A stretch of 56,947 nt of DNA from Sulfurimonas sp. (GTDB lineage: Bacteria; Campylobacterota; Campylobacteria; Campylobacterales; Sulfurimonadaceae): the NCBI GenBank assembly GCA_028044295.1, contig JAOFSE010000014.1, forward strand, positions 1 through 56,947, given 5' to 3'. Both the position numbers and the translations under genes were made by a program. Positions 27,264 to 36,467 of the stretch are shown one piece after another; the stretch's first letter is position 1; each line of letters opens with the position of its first letter. Under the pieces are notes generated by a model. It was not told the DNA's origin and did not search any database. It was given only the letters and a program-made list of their open reading frames with translations.

Positions 27264-28342
27264 AAAAACGGATAGTTTTTTTAGTACCATCCATGAGAGG
27301 TGGTGGCTCTGAGAGGGTAATGAGTGTAATCCTAAATTATATTGATAAATCCTCATTTGATCCAATTTTAATATTACTTCAAAAAGAGGGTGAATATTTA
27401 AGTGATTTACCAAAAGATTTGAAAATTGTAGATTTAAATGTATCTAACACTAGGTATTCTATGTTTAAGGTAATTAAAATTATTTTTAGATTAAAGCCAG
27501 ATATAGTTATGTCTACATTAGGGCATCTAAATATTTTATTAGCATTGTTAAAACCTTTTTTACCAAGAAATATAAAGTTTATTGCTAGGGAATCTAGTAT
27601 AGTGAGTATTGTTAATAAAAACTCAAAATATGAAAATATTTTAAATTATTTATATGAAAATATTTATAATAGATTTGATATTATCATATCTCAATCAAAG
27701 TATATGAAAAAAGATTTAGTAGAAAGTTATAATATAGATTCCAACATAATAAAGGTTATAAATAATCCATTAGATTTTAAAAAAATAGTAACACTTGCAA
27801 ATGAAAATAGTAGTTTATATAATAATGATAAATTTAATTTACTTATTGTTGGAAGATTAAGTAAAGAAAAAAATCATAGAGCAATTTTAGAAGTAATGAA
27901 TAGATTAAATGATAATTATCATTTAACTATTTTAGGTCAAGGTGATCTTAAGTCGAAATTGTTAGAAAAAGTACAAGATTTAAAATTATATAATAAAGTA
28001 AAATTTATTGATTTTGATAATAATCCTTATAAATATATGAAACAAGCAGACATAGTAGTATCAACTTCATTCTATGAGGGTTTTCCAAATGTTCTTCTTG
28101 AGGCAATAGGTTGTGGGACACCAATAGTTGCATTTAATGGGAAAGGTGGAACATCAGAGATAATAGAAGATGGGGTAAATGGATATATAATAAATTTTGG
28201 TGATATAGAAAAGTTTTCTGAAAAGGTAATATATTTAAGAGAAAACAAATTAGTTGTAGATAAAATTAAAGCTACTTCATCAAAGTATAGTGTAGATAAT
28301 ATCATAAAACAATATGAAGAGGTATTTAATGCTGTTTTATAA
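27254..28342 (+). CDS. Glycosyltransferase family 4
   Basis: A 362-residue GT-B protein. The N-terminus VPSMRGGGSERVMSVIL has the GT4 acceptor-side loop; the C-terminal half has IVGRLSKEKNHRAILEVM and FYEGFPNVLLEAIGCGTP (E-x7-E). It shares its layout with the GT4 proteins at 22696 and 29494, from which it clearly differs in sequence, so each probably adds a different sugar or linkage. Start ATG 27254 lies within the asnB 3' end. Confidence 0.88.
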   Translation: MDVKKRIVFLVPSMRGGGSERVMSVILNYIDKSSFDPILILLQKEGEYLSDLPKDLKIVDLNVSNTRYSMFKVIKIIFRLKPDIVMSTLGHLNILLALLKPFLPRNIKFIARESSIVSIVNKNSKYENILNYLYENIYNRFDIIISQSKYMKKDLVESYNIDSNIIKVINNPLDFKKIVTLANENSSLYNNDKFNLLIVGRLSKEKNHRAILEVMNRLNDNYHLTILGQGDLKSKLLEKVQDLKLYNKVKFIDFDNNPYKYMKQADIVVSTSFYEGFPNVLLEAIGCGTPIVAFNGKGGTSEIIEDGVNGYIINFGDIEKFSEKVIYLRENKLVVDKIKATSSKYSVDNIIKQYEEVFNAVL

Positions 28343-29504
28343 TGATGATTATTTGTTGTTACCAACATTTACAATTTTTATTCTCGGAATATTTATACTT
28401 TACAGTTATAGTAAAAATATTAAACTTAGTATATTTATATCTTTTTTAAAGTCATCTTTTTATTTTGTATACTTTTATTATTTTTTTGATGGTACATTTA
28501 CTTTTCTAGATGATTGGGGTTATTTGAATCAAACTGAAGATATTATGAATAATGAAGAAACCATTATATCCCTCATATCACAACCATCCCATCTACATAA
28601 GTTTGTTTTTAGTAATCATTTTTTATACCAACTATATAATATATTTGCTTTTGAACTATTTGGCCATTATTATTTTTCACCAGTAGCTTTAAATATTATA
28701 GTGACTTTTTTTACATCATATTTTGTATTTAGAATATCTTTACTTATTGGTTTTTCTAAGAAGTTATCTTTGTTTATAGCTATGTTCTACTTATTACATT
28801 GGGATATTTTACATTGGAGTACATTCCTCAATTTAAAAGATGTGCTTATTCAATTAATGTCGATTGTGTTAATCTTTAATATTCTAGAATTTGAAAATAA
28901 CAAAAGAATAAAGAATGTAGTATTTATAGGATCCGTTTTATTATTGTTTAGTACTATTAGATTTTATTTACCATTTTTAATATTTGTATCTTTCATTGTT
29001 TATAAAATACTGTGGGTGATTTTTACGGCTAACAGATTAAATAGAATGTATTATATAATAAGTTCTTTTATATTAATATTACTGTTTTTACCTCTAGTCT
29101 TAAATAATTTAAATGATGAAATAGAAATGTTGATGATAAGTTTTACTAATCCAGCAATAGGAATGATTAGATTTTTACTTACACCAATACCATTTCATTT
29201 TGAAACAAACTATTCTTTTTTATATTTTCCATCTTTACTACATTGGTTAACATTCCCATTATTTATTTATGGGGCATATATTAGTCATAAAGTAAATAGA
29301 AAAATTATGTTATTTATTTTTATTTATTTATTTGTTATTTTATTGTTTTATGGAAGTTATGGACAGCTGCAAGGGCCAAGGCATAGATTACAAATTGAAC
29401 CATATATAGCTATGTTTCAAATAATTGGTTTAATTGCATTGTTTTATAGAGATAAATTTTATAGACAATATATAAATAAAGTAGAAAAATATTTTGAAAA
29501 ATAA
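28329..29504 (+). CDS. Polytopic membrane protein, candidate polymerase or GT-C glycosyltransferase
   Basis: About 390 residues with around ten hydrophobic segments. After the first two there is an exposed acidic loop, FLDDWGYLNQTEDIMN, which resembles the Asp-Asp/Glu loop of GT-C enzymes that use polyprenyl-linked donors (PMT/ArnT-like). Near the C-terminus GQLQGPRHRLQIEPYIAMFQ precedes the last helix. It could be the O-unit polymerase (Wzy role) or a lipid-linked-sugar transferase; sequence alone does not decide. The frame opens at 28314, but a GAGG site at 28318-28322 favours ATG 28329. It overlaps the GT4 gene by 14 bases. Confidence 0.65.
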   Translation: MLFYNDDYLLLPTFTIFILGIFILYSYSKNIKLSIFISFLKSSFYFVYFYYFFDGTFTFLDDWGYLNQTEDIMNNEETIISLISQPSHLHKFVFSNHFLYQLYNIFAFELFGHYYFSPVALNIIVTFFTSYFVFRISLLIGFSKKLSLFIAMFYLLHWDILHWSTFLNLKDVLIQLMSIVLIFNILEFENNKRIKNVVFIGSVLLLFSTIRFYLPFLIFVSFIVYKILWVIFTANRLNRMYYIISSFILILLFLPLVLNNLNDEIEMLMISFTNPAIGMIRFLLTPIPFHFETNYSFLYFPSLLHWLTFPLFIYGAYISHKVNRKIMLFIFIYLFVILLFYGSYGQLQGPRHRLQIEPYIAMFQIIGLIALFYRDKFYRQYINKVEKYFEK

Positions 29505-30615
29505 GAATATTTTGATACTTATCCCAACAATGCAAAAAGGTGGGGCAGAAAGAGTTGTGTCATTATTACTTCAAAAATATTCTGAAAATATAAACTTAAA
29601 TATTCAGTTGATGCTATTGGAAGATGGTATTGATTATGCATTACCACAAAGTATTAGACCTATAATATTATCTAAAACTAAAAAAAGTGGAATTAGAAAA
29701 CTTATAGAACTGCCGTTTGTATCTTGGCAATTATCAAAATATATAAAAGAAAATAATATAGATGTTGTTGTGTCATTTTTATATAGATCAAACTATGTTA
29801 ATATATTAGCAAAATTCTTTGGTGCTAAGCATAGAACAGTTATAAATATAAGAAGTACAACATCAAGGTATTTAAATGAAGGATTACTTGGTAAAGTAAA
29901 TCTATTTTTGATAAGAAACTTATTTAATAAATCTGATTTGATAATATCAAATTCTTCAGGCGTAGATGAGGATTTAAAATCGTTAATGAGTATAACTACT
30001 AATACAAAAGTGATTTATAATCCTGTGAATTTGGAATATATAAATTCTAATAAAAATATTTGTGAAGATGTTGAGTTTAAGTTTAAAAGTGATAAAAGGT
30101 ATATTATATCTGTGGGAAGACTGATACCGCTAAAGAGAAACAAAGATTTGATAGATGCATTTTGTGAGTTACAAAAAAATGATGAAAGTTTAGAATTAAT
30201 ATTTTTAGGGGATGGTATTTTAAAGGATACTTTGATAAATTTAAGCATAGAATTAAAACTAGATAAAAAAGTTCATTTTTTTGGAAATGTCAAAAATCCA
30301 TTTTATTATTTAAATAAGTCTGATTTATTCATTATGAACTCAGAAATTGAAGGTTTTCCAAATGTTTTACTCGAGGCTATGGCAGTTGGTATTCCTGTTA
30401 TATCATCTAATTGTACATCTGGGCCAAGAGAGATACTGGAAGATGAAAAGTATGGATACTTATATCCTGTTGGTGATATAAAAATATTAATAGAAAAAAT
30501 GAAAATAGTTTTATATGGAGATATAGACAAAGAAGAGATAAAAAAATTAAATAAACAGAGAATTGAAGATTTTAATATAGACAAAATTCTTCAAGAATTT
30601 AAGAGGGTATTATGA
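29494..30615 (+). CDS. Glycosyltransferase family 4
   Basis: A 373-residue GT-B enzyme: ILIPTMQKGGAERVVSLL near the N-terminus, VGRLIPLKRNKDLIDAF, and SEIEGFPNVLLEAMAVGIP holding the E-x7-E donor motif. Start is TTG at 29494, inside the previous gene's 3' end (11-base overlap). Its 3' end overlaps the methyltransferase gene by 4 bases. Sugar and linkage unknown. Confidence 0.87.
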   Translation: MKNKNILILIPTMQKGGAERVVSLLLQKYSENINLNIQLMLLEDGIDYALPQSIRPIILSKTKKSGIRKLIELPFVSWQLSKYIKENNIDVVVSFLYRSNYVNILAKFFGAKHRTVINIRSTTSRYLNEGLLGKVNLFLIRNLFNKSDLIISNSSGVDEDLKSLMSITTNTKVIYNPVNLEYINSNKNICEDVEFKFKSDKRYIISVGRLIPLKRNKDLIDAFCELQKNDESLELIFLGDGILKDTLINLSIELKLDKKVHFFGNVKNPFYYLNKSDLFIMNSEIEGFPNVLLEAMAVGIPVISSNCTSGPREILEDEKYGYLYPVGDIKILIEKMKIVLYGDIDKEEIKKLNKQRIEDFNIDKILQEFKRVL

Positions 30616-31415
30616 AAAATGTGCTAAAAAAATTATTGAGACAAAATAAATATATTGAGGCATTAGCTTATATATTACAAAATAATCAGATATTAAACTC
30701 TTCAGGAACAGGAGAATTTGGAAATAGTATAGAAGAAATGTACCAACACAATATAAATATAGCACAACTATATGCGAAAAATTATGATGGAATTTTAGAT
30801 AATAAAATAGTACTAGAGATAGGAACAGGCTTTACAAGAACAACTATGCTTTATATGATAAAAGAATATAATCTTAAAAAAGCATATTGTTATGACAGAT
30901 TTAATTGCTTACATGAAAATGATGACAAAATTATTCAAAAATATGGATTGGAACCATATTTAGAAAAGCTTGAATATATTTCAGGTGTTAATGAGGAATT
31001 ATTAAAAATTGAAAATAGTAGTATTGATTATATAGTGTCAAATGCTGTTTTAGAACATGTAGATAATTTAGATTTATTGTTTAATGTATTAGGCCAATTG
31101 ATTAAACAAGATGGCGTAATTTATCACAAAGTTGATTTAAGATGTCACAACAGATTTAAAAAATATGGGGAATTGTACTTTCATACATTTAGCGATACTT
31201 TCTGGAATATGATGGGTGGAAAGATTGGACAACCAAATAGAAAACTTTTGAAAGACTATATAGCATTATATGAGCAACATAATTTTAATCAAGAAGTAAA
31301 TATAGTTGAAAGTTTTAATAATCATGAACTTGAAAGAGCACAAAAATACTTAAAAAACAAAAATATAAATGAATATAAAACAGCAAGTGTGGAATTTAAA
31401 CTATGCAAAAAATAG
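30612..31415 (+). CDS. SAM-dependent methyltransferase
   Basis: A 267-residue class I methyltransferase: VLEIGTGFTRTTMLYMI as SAM motif I (about residue 69), YCYDRFNC as the acidic strand, and SSIDYIVSNAVLEHVDNLD as motif IV. ATGA overlap upstream and a 13-base overlap with the following glycosyltransferase. The fifth methyltransferase gene of the locus; no acceptor can be assigned. Confidence 0.78.
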   Translation: MKNVLKKLLRQNKYIEALAYILQNNQILNSSGTGEFGNSIEEMYQHNINIAQLYAKNYDGILDNKIVLEIGTGFTRTTMLYMIKEYNLKKAYCYDRFNCLHENDDKIIQKYGLEPYLEKLEYISGVNEELLKIENSSIDYIVSNAVLEHVDNLDLLFNVLGQLIKQDGVIYHKVDLRCHNRFKKYGELYFHTFSDTFWNMMGGKIGQPNRKLLKDYIALYEQHNFNQEVNIVESFNNHELERAQKYLKNKNINEYKTASVEFKLCKK

Positions 31416-32512
31416 CAATAGTTACAAATGATTCTTGGTATGCTTGGAATATGAGAGCAAATCTTGGACGAGCTTTTAAAAATAATGGTTATGAAGTAGT
31501 TTTTATATGTCCGTATGATAAGTATAGTCAAAACATAGAAAAAGAGTTTGGATATATAGATGTAAAAGTAAGTACAAAAGGGACAAATCCTTTTGATGAC
31601 TTGAAAACTATATATAACTTTTATGCTATATATAAAAGGATTAAGCCTGATATAGTACTTCACTATACCATTAAACCAAATATTTATGGAACCATAGCAG
31701 CTAGTTTTTTGAGTATTCCTACGATAAATAATATAGCAGGTCTTGGCACACTTTTTATAAAGCAGAATTTTGTGACTAAAATAGCTAAATGGCTGTACAG
31801 ATTTTCTCAAAAAAGAGCTATGAAAATATTTTTTCAAAATAGAGATGATTTTGAGATGTTTGTTGCTGAAGGACTAGTTGATAAAGAGAAATGTGATACA
31901 TTGCCTGGAAGTGGTGTAGATATAGAAAAGTTTAAACCAGTAAATAAAATAGATGATAAAGAGTTTAAGTTTTTGCTTGTTTCAAGAATGCTTTGGGCAA
32001 AGGGTATAGGTGAGTTTGTTGAAGCGGCTAAGATTATAAAATCAAAGTACCATAATATAGAGTTTCAACTTCTTGGAATGTTGGATGCTAAAACGCCAAC
32101 AGCTATATCTAAAAAACAAATGCAAGAGTGGGTGGGAGATGGATATGTATCATATCTTGGAACAAGCGATGATGTGCCTAGTGCGATAGCTAGTGTTGAT
32201 TGTGTAGTGTTGCCATCATATTATAGAGAAGGTACACCTAGGGTGCTATTAGAAGCTGCTAGTATGGCACAGCCAATTATTACAACTGACAATGTAGGAT
32301 GTCGAGATGTAGTTGATGATGAGATAAATGGATATCTTTGTGAAGTTAAAAATGCTAATGATTTAGCAGATAAAATGGAAATGATGATCAGTTTATCCGA
32401 AGATGAAAGAAAAGCAATGGGTGAAGCTGGAAGAAAAAAAATTGTGAAAGAATTTGATGAAAAAATAGTTATTGATAAATATTTAGAAAGTATAAAAGAG
32501 ATATTAGAATAA
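31403..32512 (+). CDS. Glycosyltransferase family 4 (PglA/WbpU-like)
   Basis: A 369-residue GT-B enzyme with VTNDSWYAWNMRANLGRAF at the N-terminus, IAGLGTLF in the middle, LVSRMLWAKGIGEFVEAA, and YYREGTPRVLLEAASMA as donor motif. This style is that of glycosyltransferases that add the second sugar onto Und-PP-linked QuiNAc, FucNAc or bacillosamine (PglA, WbpU). The immediately downstream WbpV-, WbpL- and WbpM-like genes, which make and attach such a first sugar, support this. One-base overlap with the next gene. Confidence 0.85.
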   Translation: MQKIAIVTNDSWYAWNMRANLGRAFKNNGYEVVFICPYDKYSQNIEKEFGYIDVKVSTKGTNPFDDLKTIYNFYAIYKRIKPDIVLHYTIKPNIYGTIAASFLSIPTINNIAGLGTLFIKQNFVTKIAKWLYRFSQKRAMKIFFQNRDDFEMFVAEGLVDKEKCDTLPGSGVDIEKFKPVNKIDDKEFKFLLVSRMLWAKGIGEFVEAAKIIKSKYHNIEFQLLGMLDAKTPTAISKKQMQEWVGDGYVSYLGTSDDVPSAIASVDCVVLPSYYREGTPRVLLEAASMAQPIITTDNVGCRDVVDDEINGYLCEVKNANDLADKMEMMISLSEDERKAMGEAGRKKIVKEFDEKIVIDKYLESIKEILE

Positions 32513-33369
32513 TGAATATATTATTAACAGGTTCAAATGGTTTTTTAGGAACTTATTTTATAAATAAGTACAGTGAAAAATACGATATACAAAAGTTTAG
32601 TTTTTTAAATGATGATTTTACCATGCTAGTTATAAAAGATGTTGATGTAGTGCTTCACCTTTCGGCCCTTGTTCATCAAATGGGTGGAGCTAGTAAAAAG
32701 GAATATGAAAAAGTAAATGTAATTCAAACTTTAGAGTTGGCATATAAAGCTAAAGAAAGTGGAGTTAAACATTTTGTATTTATGAGCACTGTTAAAGTAT
32801 ATGGAGAAGAGACAGATATAGCTTATACAGAAAGTAGTTTGTGTATACCAGAAGATGAGTATGGAAGAAGTAAACTAAAAGCTGAAATAGAGTTACAAAA
32901 ACTTGAAGATAATGATTTTAAAGTCTCAATCATAAGAACACCTATTGTTTATGGCTATGGCGTAAAAGCAAATATTAAAAATCTTATAAACTTAGTTAAT
33001 AAAATTCCTGTTTTACCTTTTAGAGGTATTGAAAATCGTAGAAGTATGGTTTATATAAGAAATCTTTGTCATTTAATAGATAGAATAATACAGAAGAAAA
33101 AAAGTGGTGTCTTCTTAGCATCTGATGATAAGGCTATTTCTACTACAAGACTTGTAGAGCTTATAGCAAAAGAGTTGAATAAAAAAGTGTATTTGGCCAA
33201 AGTTCCATTTTTTGAAACATTGTTGAAAATTCTTAAGCCAGATTTTCATAAAAGACTTTATGAGAGTTTAGAAGTAGATAACAATAAGACAAAAGAGATA
33301 CTTGATTTTAGAAACTTATATACAGTGGAAGATGGGATAAAGTATATGATAAATGGTGAGAGCAGATGA
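32512..33369 (+). CDS. UDP-4-keto-6-deoxy-HexNAc 4-reductase-like SDR (WbpV-like)
   Basis: A 285-residue extended SDR: LTGSNGFLGTYF, LHLSALVHQM, MSTVKVYGE and YGRSK (Tyr-x3-Lys). The HLSALVHQM strand is typical of WbpV/WreQ-type reductases, which reduce the 4-keto product of WbpM to UDP-QuiNAc or UDP-FucNAc. The next two genes encode the expected partners, a WbpL-like initiating transferase and a WbpM-like dehydratase, in the same order as in Pseudomonas O-antigen loci. Stereochemistry of the product cannot be read from sequence. Confidence 0.8.
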   Translation: MNILLTGSNGFLGTYFINKYSEKYDIQKFSFLNDDFTMLVIKDVDVVLHLSALVHQMGGASKKEYEKVNVIQTLELAYKAKESGVKHFVFMSTVKVYGEETDIAYTESSLCIPEDEYGRSKLKAEIELQKLEDNDFKVSIIRTPIVYGYGVKANIKNLINLVNKIPVLPFRGIENRRSMVYIRNLCHLIDRIIQKKKSGVFLASDDKAISTTRLVELIAKELNKKVYLAKVPFFETLLKILKPDFHKRLYESLEVDNNKTKEILDFRNLYTVEDGIKYMINGESR

Positions 33370-34325
33370 TATATTTAATCTTATTTTTGCTCTCATTGAT
33401 ACTTACATTTTACATAAAAAAAATAGCTATAGAAAAATCTTTAGTCGACATACCAAACGACAGAAGCTCTCACACAACTGTTACTCCTCATGGTGGTGGA
33501 ATTGCTATAGCTGTGACTTGGTTTATTGGAATATCGTATTTGTATTATATTAATGATATGAACAGTTCATTGTACTACGCGTTGCTAATAGGTGTCATAA
33601 TCTCCGTTGTATCATATCTTGATGATTTGTATGAGTTGAGTGCAAAGATTAGGCTTATTACTCAAATGCTTGTAGCATCTTTAGGTCTGTACTTTTTAGG
33701 CGGGTTGGATAAAATTGATGTAGCAATATTTTCTATAGAAAATCAGATTTTTATTAATATTTTTACTTTTTTTATGATAGTTTGGTTTATAAATCTTTAT
33801 AATTTTTTAGATGGTATAGATGGATATGCAGGTAGTGAAGCTGTATTTCTTAGTATTGCCGGATTTTTACTATTTGGCGGAAGTCATTTTTTAGTTTTTG
33901 TTGTAGCAGTTTTAGGCTTTTTAGTTTGGAATTGGCATAAGGCTAAAATATTTATGGGAGATGTTGGCAGTACTCTTCTTGGATATAATATAGCAATATT
34001 TACTATTTATTACGCAAATCAAGAAAGCACAAATCTATGGATATGGATAATACTATTTGGAGTTTTCTGGTTTGACGCGACTTTAACACTACTTAGAAGA
34101 TATATAAATGGAGAAAAATTAAGTAAGGCACATAGAAAACATGCATACCAAAGACTTACTCAAAGTGGATGGGCACATGACAGAGTTGTTATATACTCTA
34201 TATTTGTAAATATTATCCTTTTTAGTTTTGTATATTTTATTTCAAATGTATTTATTGCGTTTTGTATGGCACTTATGCTATTGTACATAATTGTTAAACT
34301 AGTTGATAAGAAGAAGGCATTTTAG
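33366..34325 (+). CDS. Undecaprenyl-phosphate sugar-1-phosphate transferase (WecA/WbpL-like)
   Basis: A 319-residue integral membrane protein of the MraY/WecA family. Motifs: VDIPNDRSSHTTVTPHGGG, YLDDLYELSAKIRL (Asp-Asp), NLYNFLDGIDGYAG (catalytic Asp region), FMGDVGSTLLGY, and a basic KAHRKHAYQRL loop. It transfers a HexNAc-1-phosphate, here probably QuiNAc or FucNAc, to undecaprenyl phosphate, so it starts the repeat unit on the cytoplasmic face. ATGA overlap with the reductase and one-base overlap with the dehydratase gene. Confidence 0.9.
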   Translation: MIYLILFLLSLILTFYIKKIAIEKSLVDIPNDRSSHTTVTPHGGGIAIAVTWFIGISYLYYINDMNSSLYYALLIGVIISVVSYLDDLYELSAKIRLITQMLVASLGLYFLGGLDKIDVAIFSIENQIFINIFTFFMIVWFINLYNFLDGIDGYAGSEAVFLSIAGFLLFGGSHFLVFVVAVLGFLVWNWHKAKIFMGDVGSTLLGYNIAIFTIYYANQESTNLWIWIILFGVFWFDATLTLLRRYINGEKLSKAHRKHAYQRLTQSGWAHDRVVIYSIFVNIILFSFVYFISNVFIAFCMALMLLYIIVKLVDKKKAF

Positions 34326-36058
34326 TGTTTCATTTTGATAAAAGAATATTGAACTTTTTAGTAATTATACTCCTTACATGTATAACATTTTGGTGGACTT
34401 TTTTCATATTTCACATTCCATTTGATTTTAATGTAACTATGAGTGTTATTGCTATTCGCATTATTGCGTCTTTACTTATTTTTAGTGATTATTCACTTTC
34501 ATGGTCTAAGGCTTCTCAAAAAACATTTATTATAAAAAGTGTTGTCTATATTTCTGCATTTTTGGTTTATCTACCTATATTTTATGGAGAGGTTAGATTC
34601 TCTTTTTTAGCTTCAGAACTTTTTTTATATCTGTTCAGTATTAATTTTATTATGTACTTTTACTATTATTATATAAATAAGAGTCGTACTGAGAAAACAA
34701 AGTCAGTTGTCATTTATGGTGCAGGTAAGGCAGGTGTAAAACTAGAGGCAGAGTTTACTCAGACAGAGTTTAAAGTTAAATACTTTGTAGATGATGACAA
34801 AATTATTCAAAACCGTTCTATAGACTCAATTCAGGTCCTTTCAAAAGAAAAGTTAAAAGATAAGATTGGTAATAATAAATTTGATTTATTAGTAATAGCT
34901 ATGCCATCAGCTTCAAAGAGTAGAGTGAAAGAGATTTACAATGAATTAGGTGATCACTTTAATGATATACAGGTATTGCCTTCTTTAGATGAGATTTTAG
35001 AAGGTAAAGATTTTACTACTCAGCTTAAAAGTATTTCTGTAGAAGACCTACTTGCAAGACACCCTCAAGATTTAGATAAAGAAAAAATTAGTGAATTTAT
35101 TAAAAATAAAACTGTTTTAGTTACTGGTGCAGGTGGAAGTATAGGTAGTGAAATATGTAGACAGTGTGAAAAGTTTGGAGCTAAACAGTTGATACTATTG
35201 GATAATAGTGAATATAATTTATATGCAATTGAACAAGAATTAAATGAAATTGAGACTATACCTATTATGCAAAATATAGTTGATAGAGACTTCTTAGATA
35301 AAACTTTTAAAACTTACACACCAAACATTGTTATACATGCAGCAGCATATAAACATGTGCCATTAGTTGAGTCTAATATATATGAAGGTATTTTAAACAA
35401 TGTAGTTGGTACAAAAAATGTCATTGATACAGCTATAAAATACGGTGTAGAAAAGTTTGTAATGATATCTACAGATAAAGCAGTCCGTCCAACAAACGTT
35501 ATGGGTACTACAAAGCGTATTTGTGAACTTTATGCACAGAACTCTAATGGAAATGGCACTGATATAGTAGCTGTTAGATTTGGAAATGTACTTGGAAGCA
35601 GTGGTAGTGTTATACCTAAGTTTAAATCTCAGATAGAAAGTGGACAAAATATAACTGTAACTCATCCTGACATTACAAGATACTTTATGCTCATTCCTGA
35701 AGCATGTGAGCTAGTACTTCAAGCAGGTGCAATCGGTACAGGTGGAGAGATATTTATTCTAGACATGGGCGAGCCTATAAAAATAGTTGACTTAGCTAAA
35801 AAGATGATAGAACTTAGTGGAAGAGAAGGAATAGAGATAGAGTTCTCAGGACTTCGTCCAGGTGAAAAACTCTATGAAGAGTTGCTAATAGATGATAGTG
35901 ATACAAAAACAGATTATGATTCTATAACAGTTGCAAGTCCGACAAAATATTATATAGATAAGTTAAATCAAGATATAGAAGAGTTATTGACATGTCAAGA
36001 TAAATTGGCTAAACTTAAAGAGATAGTACCAGAGTTTAATCATCAGAGAAATAAATAG
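34325..36058 (+). CDS. UDP-N-acetylglucosamine 4,6-dehydratase, membrane-anchored (WbpM/PglF-like)
   Basis: A 577-residue protein with four hydrophobic segments in the first 125 residues, a CoA-binding-like domain (VVIYGAGKAGVKLEAEF), and a C-terminal dehydratase domain: VLVTGAGGSIGSEICRQ, HAAAYKHVPLVE, ISTDKAVRPTNVMGTTKR and FGNVLGSSGSVIPKF. In the active site the usual Tyr is Met (Met-x3-Lys), the pattern known for WbpM and PglF. It makes UDP-2-acetamido-2,6-dideoxy-4-keto-hexose for the adjacent WbpV-like reductase. GTG start at 34325 overlapping the TAG stop of the previous gene. Length is close to PglF. Confidence 0.92.
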   Translation: MFHFDKRILNFLVIILLTCITFWWTFFIFHIPFDFNVTMSVIAIRIIASLLIFSDYSLSWSKASQKTFIIKSVVYISAFLVYLPIFYGEVRFSFLASELFLYLFSINFIMYFYYYYINKSRTEKTKSVVIYGAGKAGVKLEAEFTQTEFKVKYFVDDDKIIQNRSIDSIQVLSKEKLKDKIGNNKFDLLVIAMPSASKSRVKEIYNELGDHFNDIQVLPSLDEILEGKDFTTQLKSISVEDLLARHPQDLDKEKISEFIKNKTVLVTGAGGSIGSEICRQCEKFGAKQLILLDNSEYNLYAIEQELNEIETIPIMQNIVDRDFLDKTFKTYTPNIVIHAAAYKHVPLVESNIYEGILNNVVGTKNVIDTAIKYGVEKFVMISTDKAVRPTNVMGTTKRICELYAQNSNGNGTDIVAVRFGNVLGSSGSVIPKFKSQIESGQNITVTHPDITRYFMLIPEACELVLQAGAIGTGGEIFILDMGEPIKIVDLAKKMIELSGREGIEIEFSGLRPGEKLYEELLIDDSDTKTDYDSITVASPTKYYIDKLNQDIEELLTCQDKLAKLKEIVPEFNHQRNK

Positions 36059-36087
36059 TTGTAAAATATTAAATTTTATTATATACT
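36059..36087 (+). promoter_or_regulatory. Candidate sigma-70 promoter for the comEA-like gene
   Basis: TTGTAA at 36059-36064 and TATACT at 36082-36087 are separated by 17 bases, the best spacing for a housekeeping promoter. The ATG of the helix-hairpin-helix gene lies 26 bases past the -10 box with an AAGGG ribosome site between. It overlaps the last base or two of the WbpM-like gene region, so the next genes need not depend on read-through from the long operon. Confidence 0.5.
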
Positions 36088-36113
36088 CTCCAAATTAAAA
36101 TAAAGGGTTTAAA

Positions 36114-36362
36114 ATGAAAATTTTAGTTATGATTTTTCTTTGGGTTAGTGTACTGTCTGGAGCTGTTGATATCAACACAGCAGGTCAAAAAGAGTTAAGT
36201 AGTTTAAATGGTATAGGTACTAAAAAAGCAGATGCAATTATTGCATATAGAAGTGTTAATTGTTTCAAAAGTGTAGATGAGCTTGCTAAAGTAAAAGGCA
36301 TTGGCAAAAAAACTATACAAAAAAACAGAAATAATTTAACTACTAGTGAATGTAAAAGATAA
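36114..36362 (+). CDS. ComEA-like helix-hairpin-helix protein, exported
   Basis: An 82-residue protein: a signal peptide (MKILVMIFLWVSVLSGA, cleavage probably after SGA) followed by two helix-hairpin-helix motifs in VDINTAGQKELSSLNGIGTK and VKGIGKKTIQ. Such small periplasmic proteins bind double-stranded DNA, and some act in natural transformation (ComEA). The position directly after a WbpM-type gene is also what I recall from Pseudomonas O-antigen loci. It lacks the membrane anchor of longer ComEA proteins. Role in DNA uptake is inference. Confidence 0.8.
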   Translation: MKILVMIFLWVSVLSGAVDINTAGQKELSSLNGIGTKKADAIIAYRSVNCFKSVDELAKVKGIGKKTIQKNRNNLTTSECKR

Positions 36363-36467
36363 ATTTACTTTTACTTTTATTATTATATTGAACCTCTTTT
36401 AAGTAGTTCACTATATATATTTAACTATTATTACATATAAGTAAACAACAAATTTTTTAGGACCTTT

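Noticed and set aside
31322..31837. 171-codon open frame on the minus strand
   Set aside because: Antisense to a clear methyltransferase and GT4 gene; its composition is low-complexity Ile/Tyr/Lys from the complement and shows no motif.
33353..33553. 66-codon open frame overlapping the start of the WecA-like gene
   Set aside because: Frame shadow of a well-supported membrane transferase, no ribosome site of its own.
35987..35998. Palindrome TTGACATGTCAA near the end of the WbpM-like gene
   Set aside because: Single occurrence inside codons for a normal C-terminus; shares only the central ACATGT with the recurrent palindrome.
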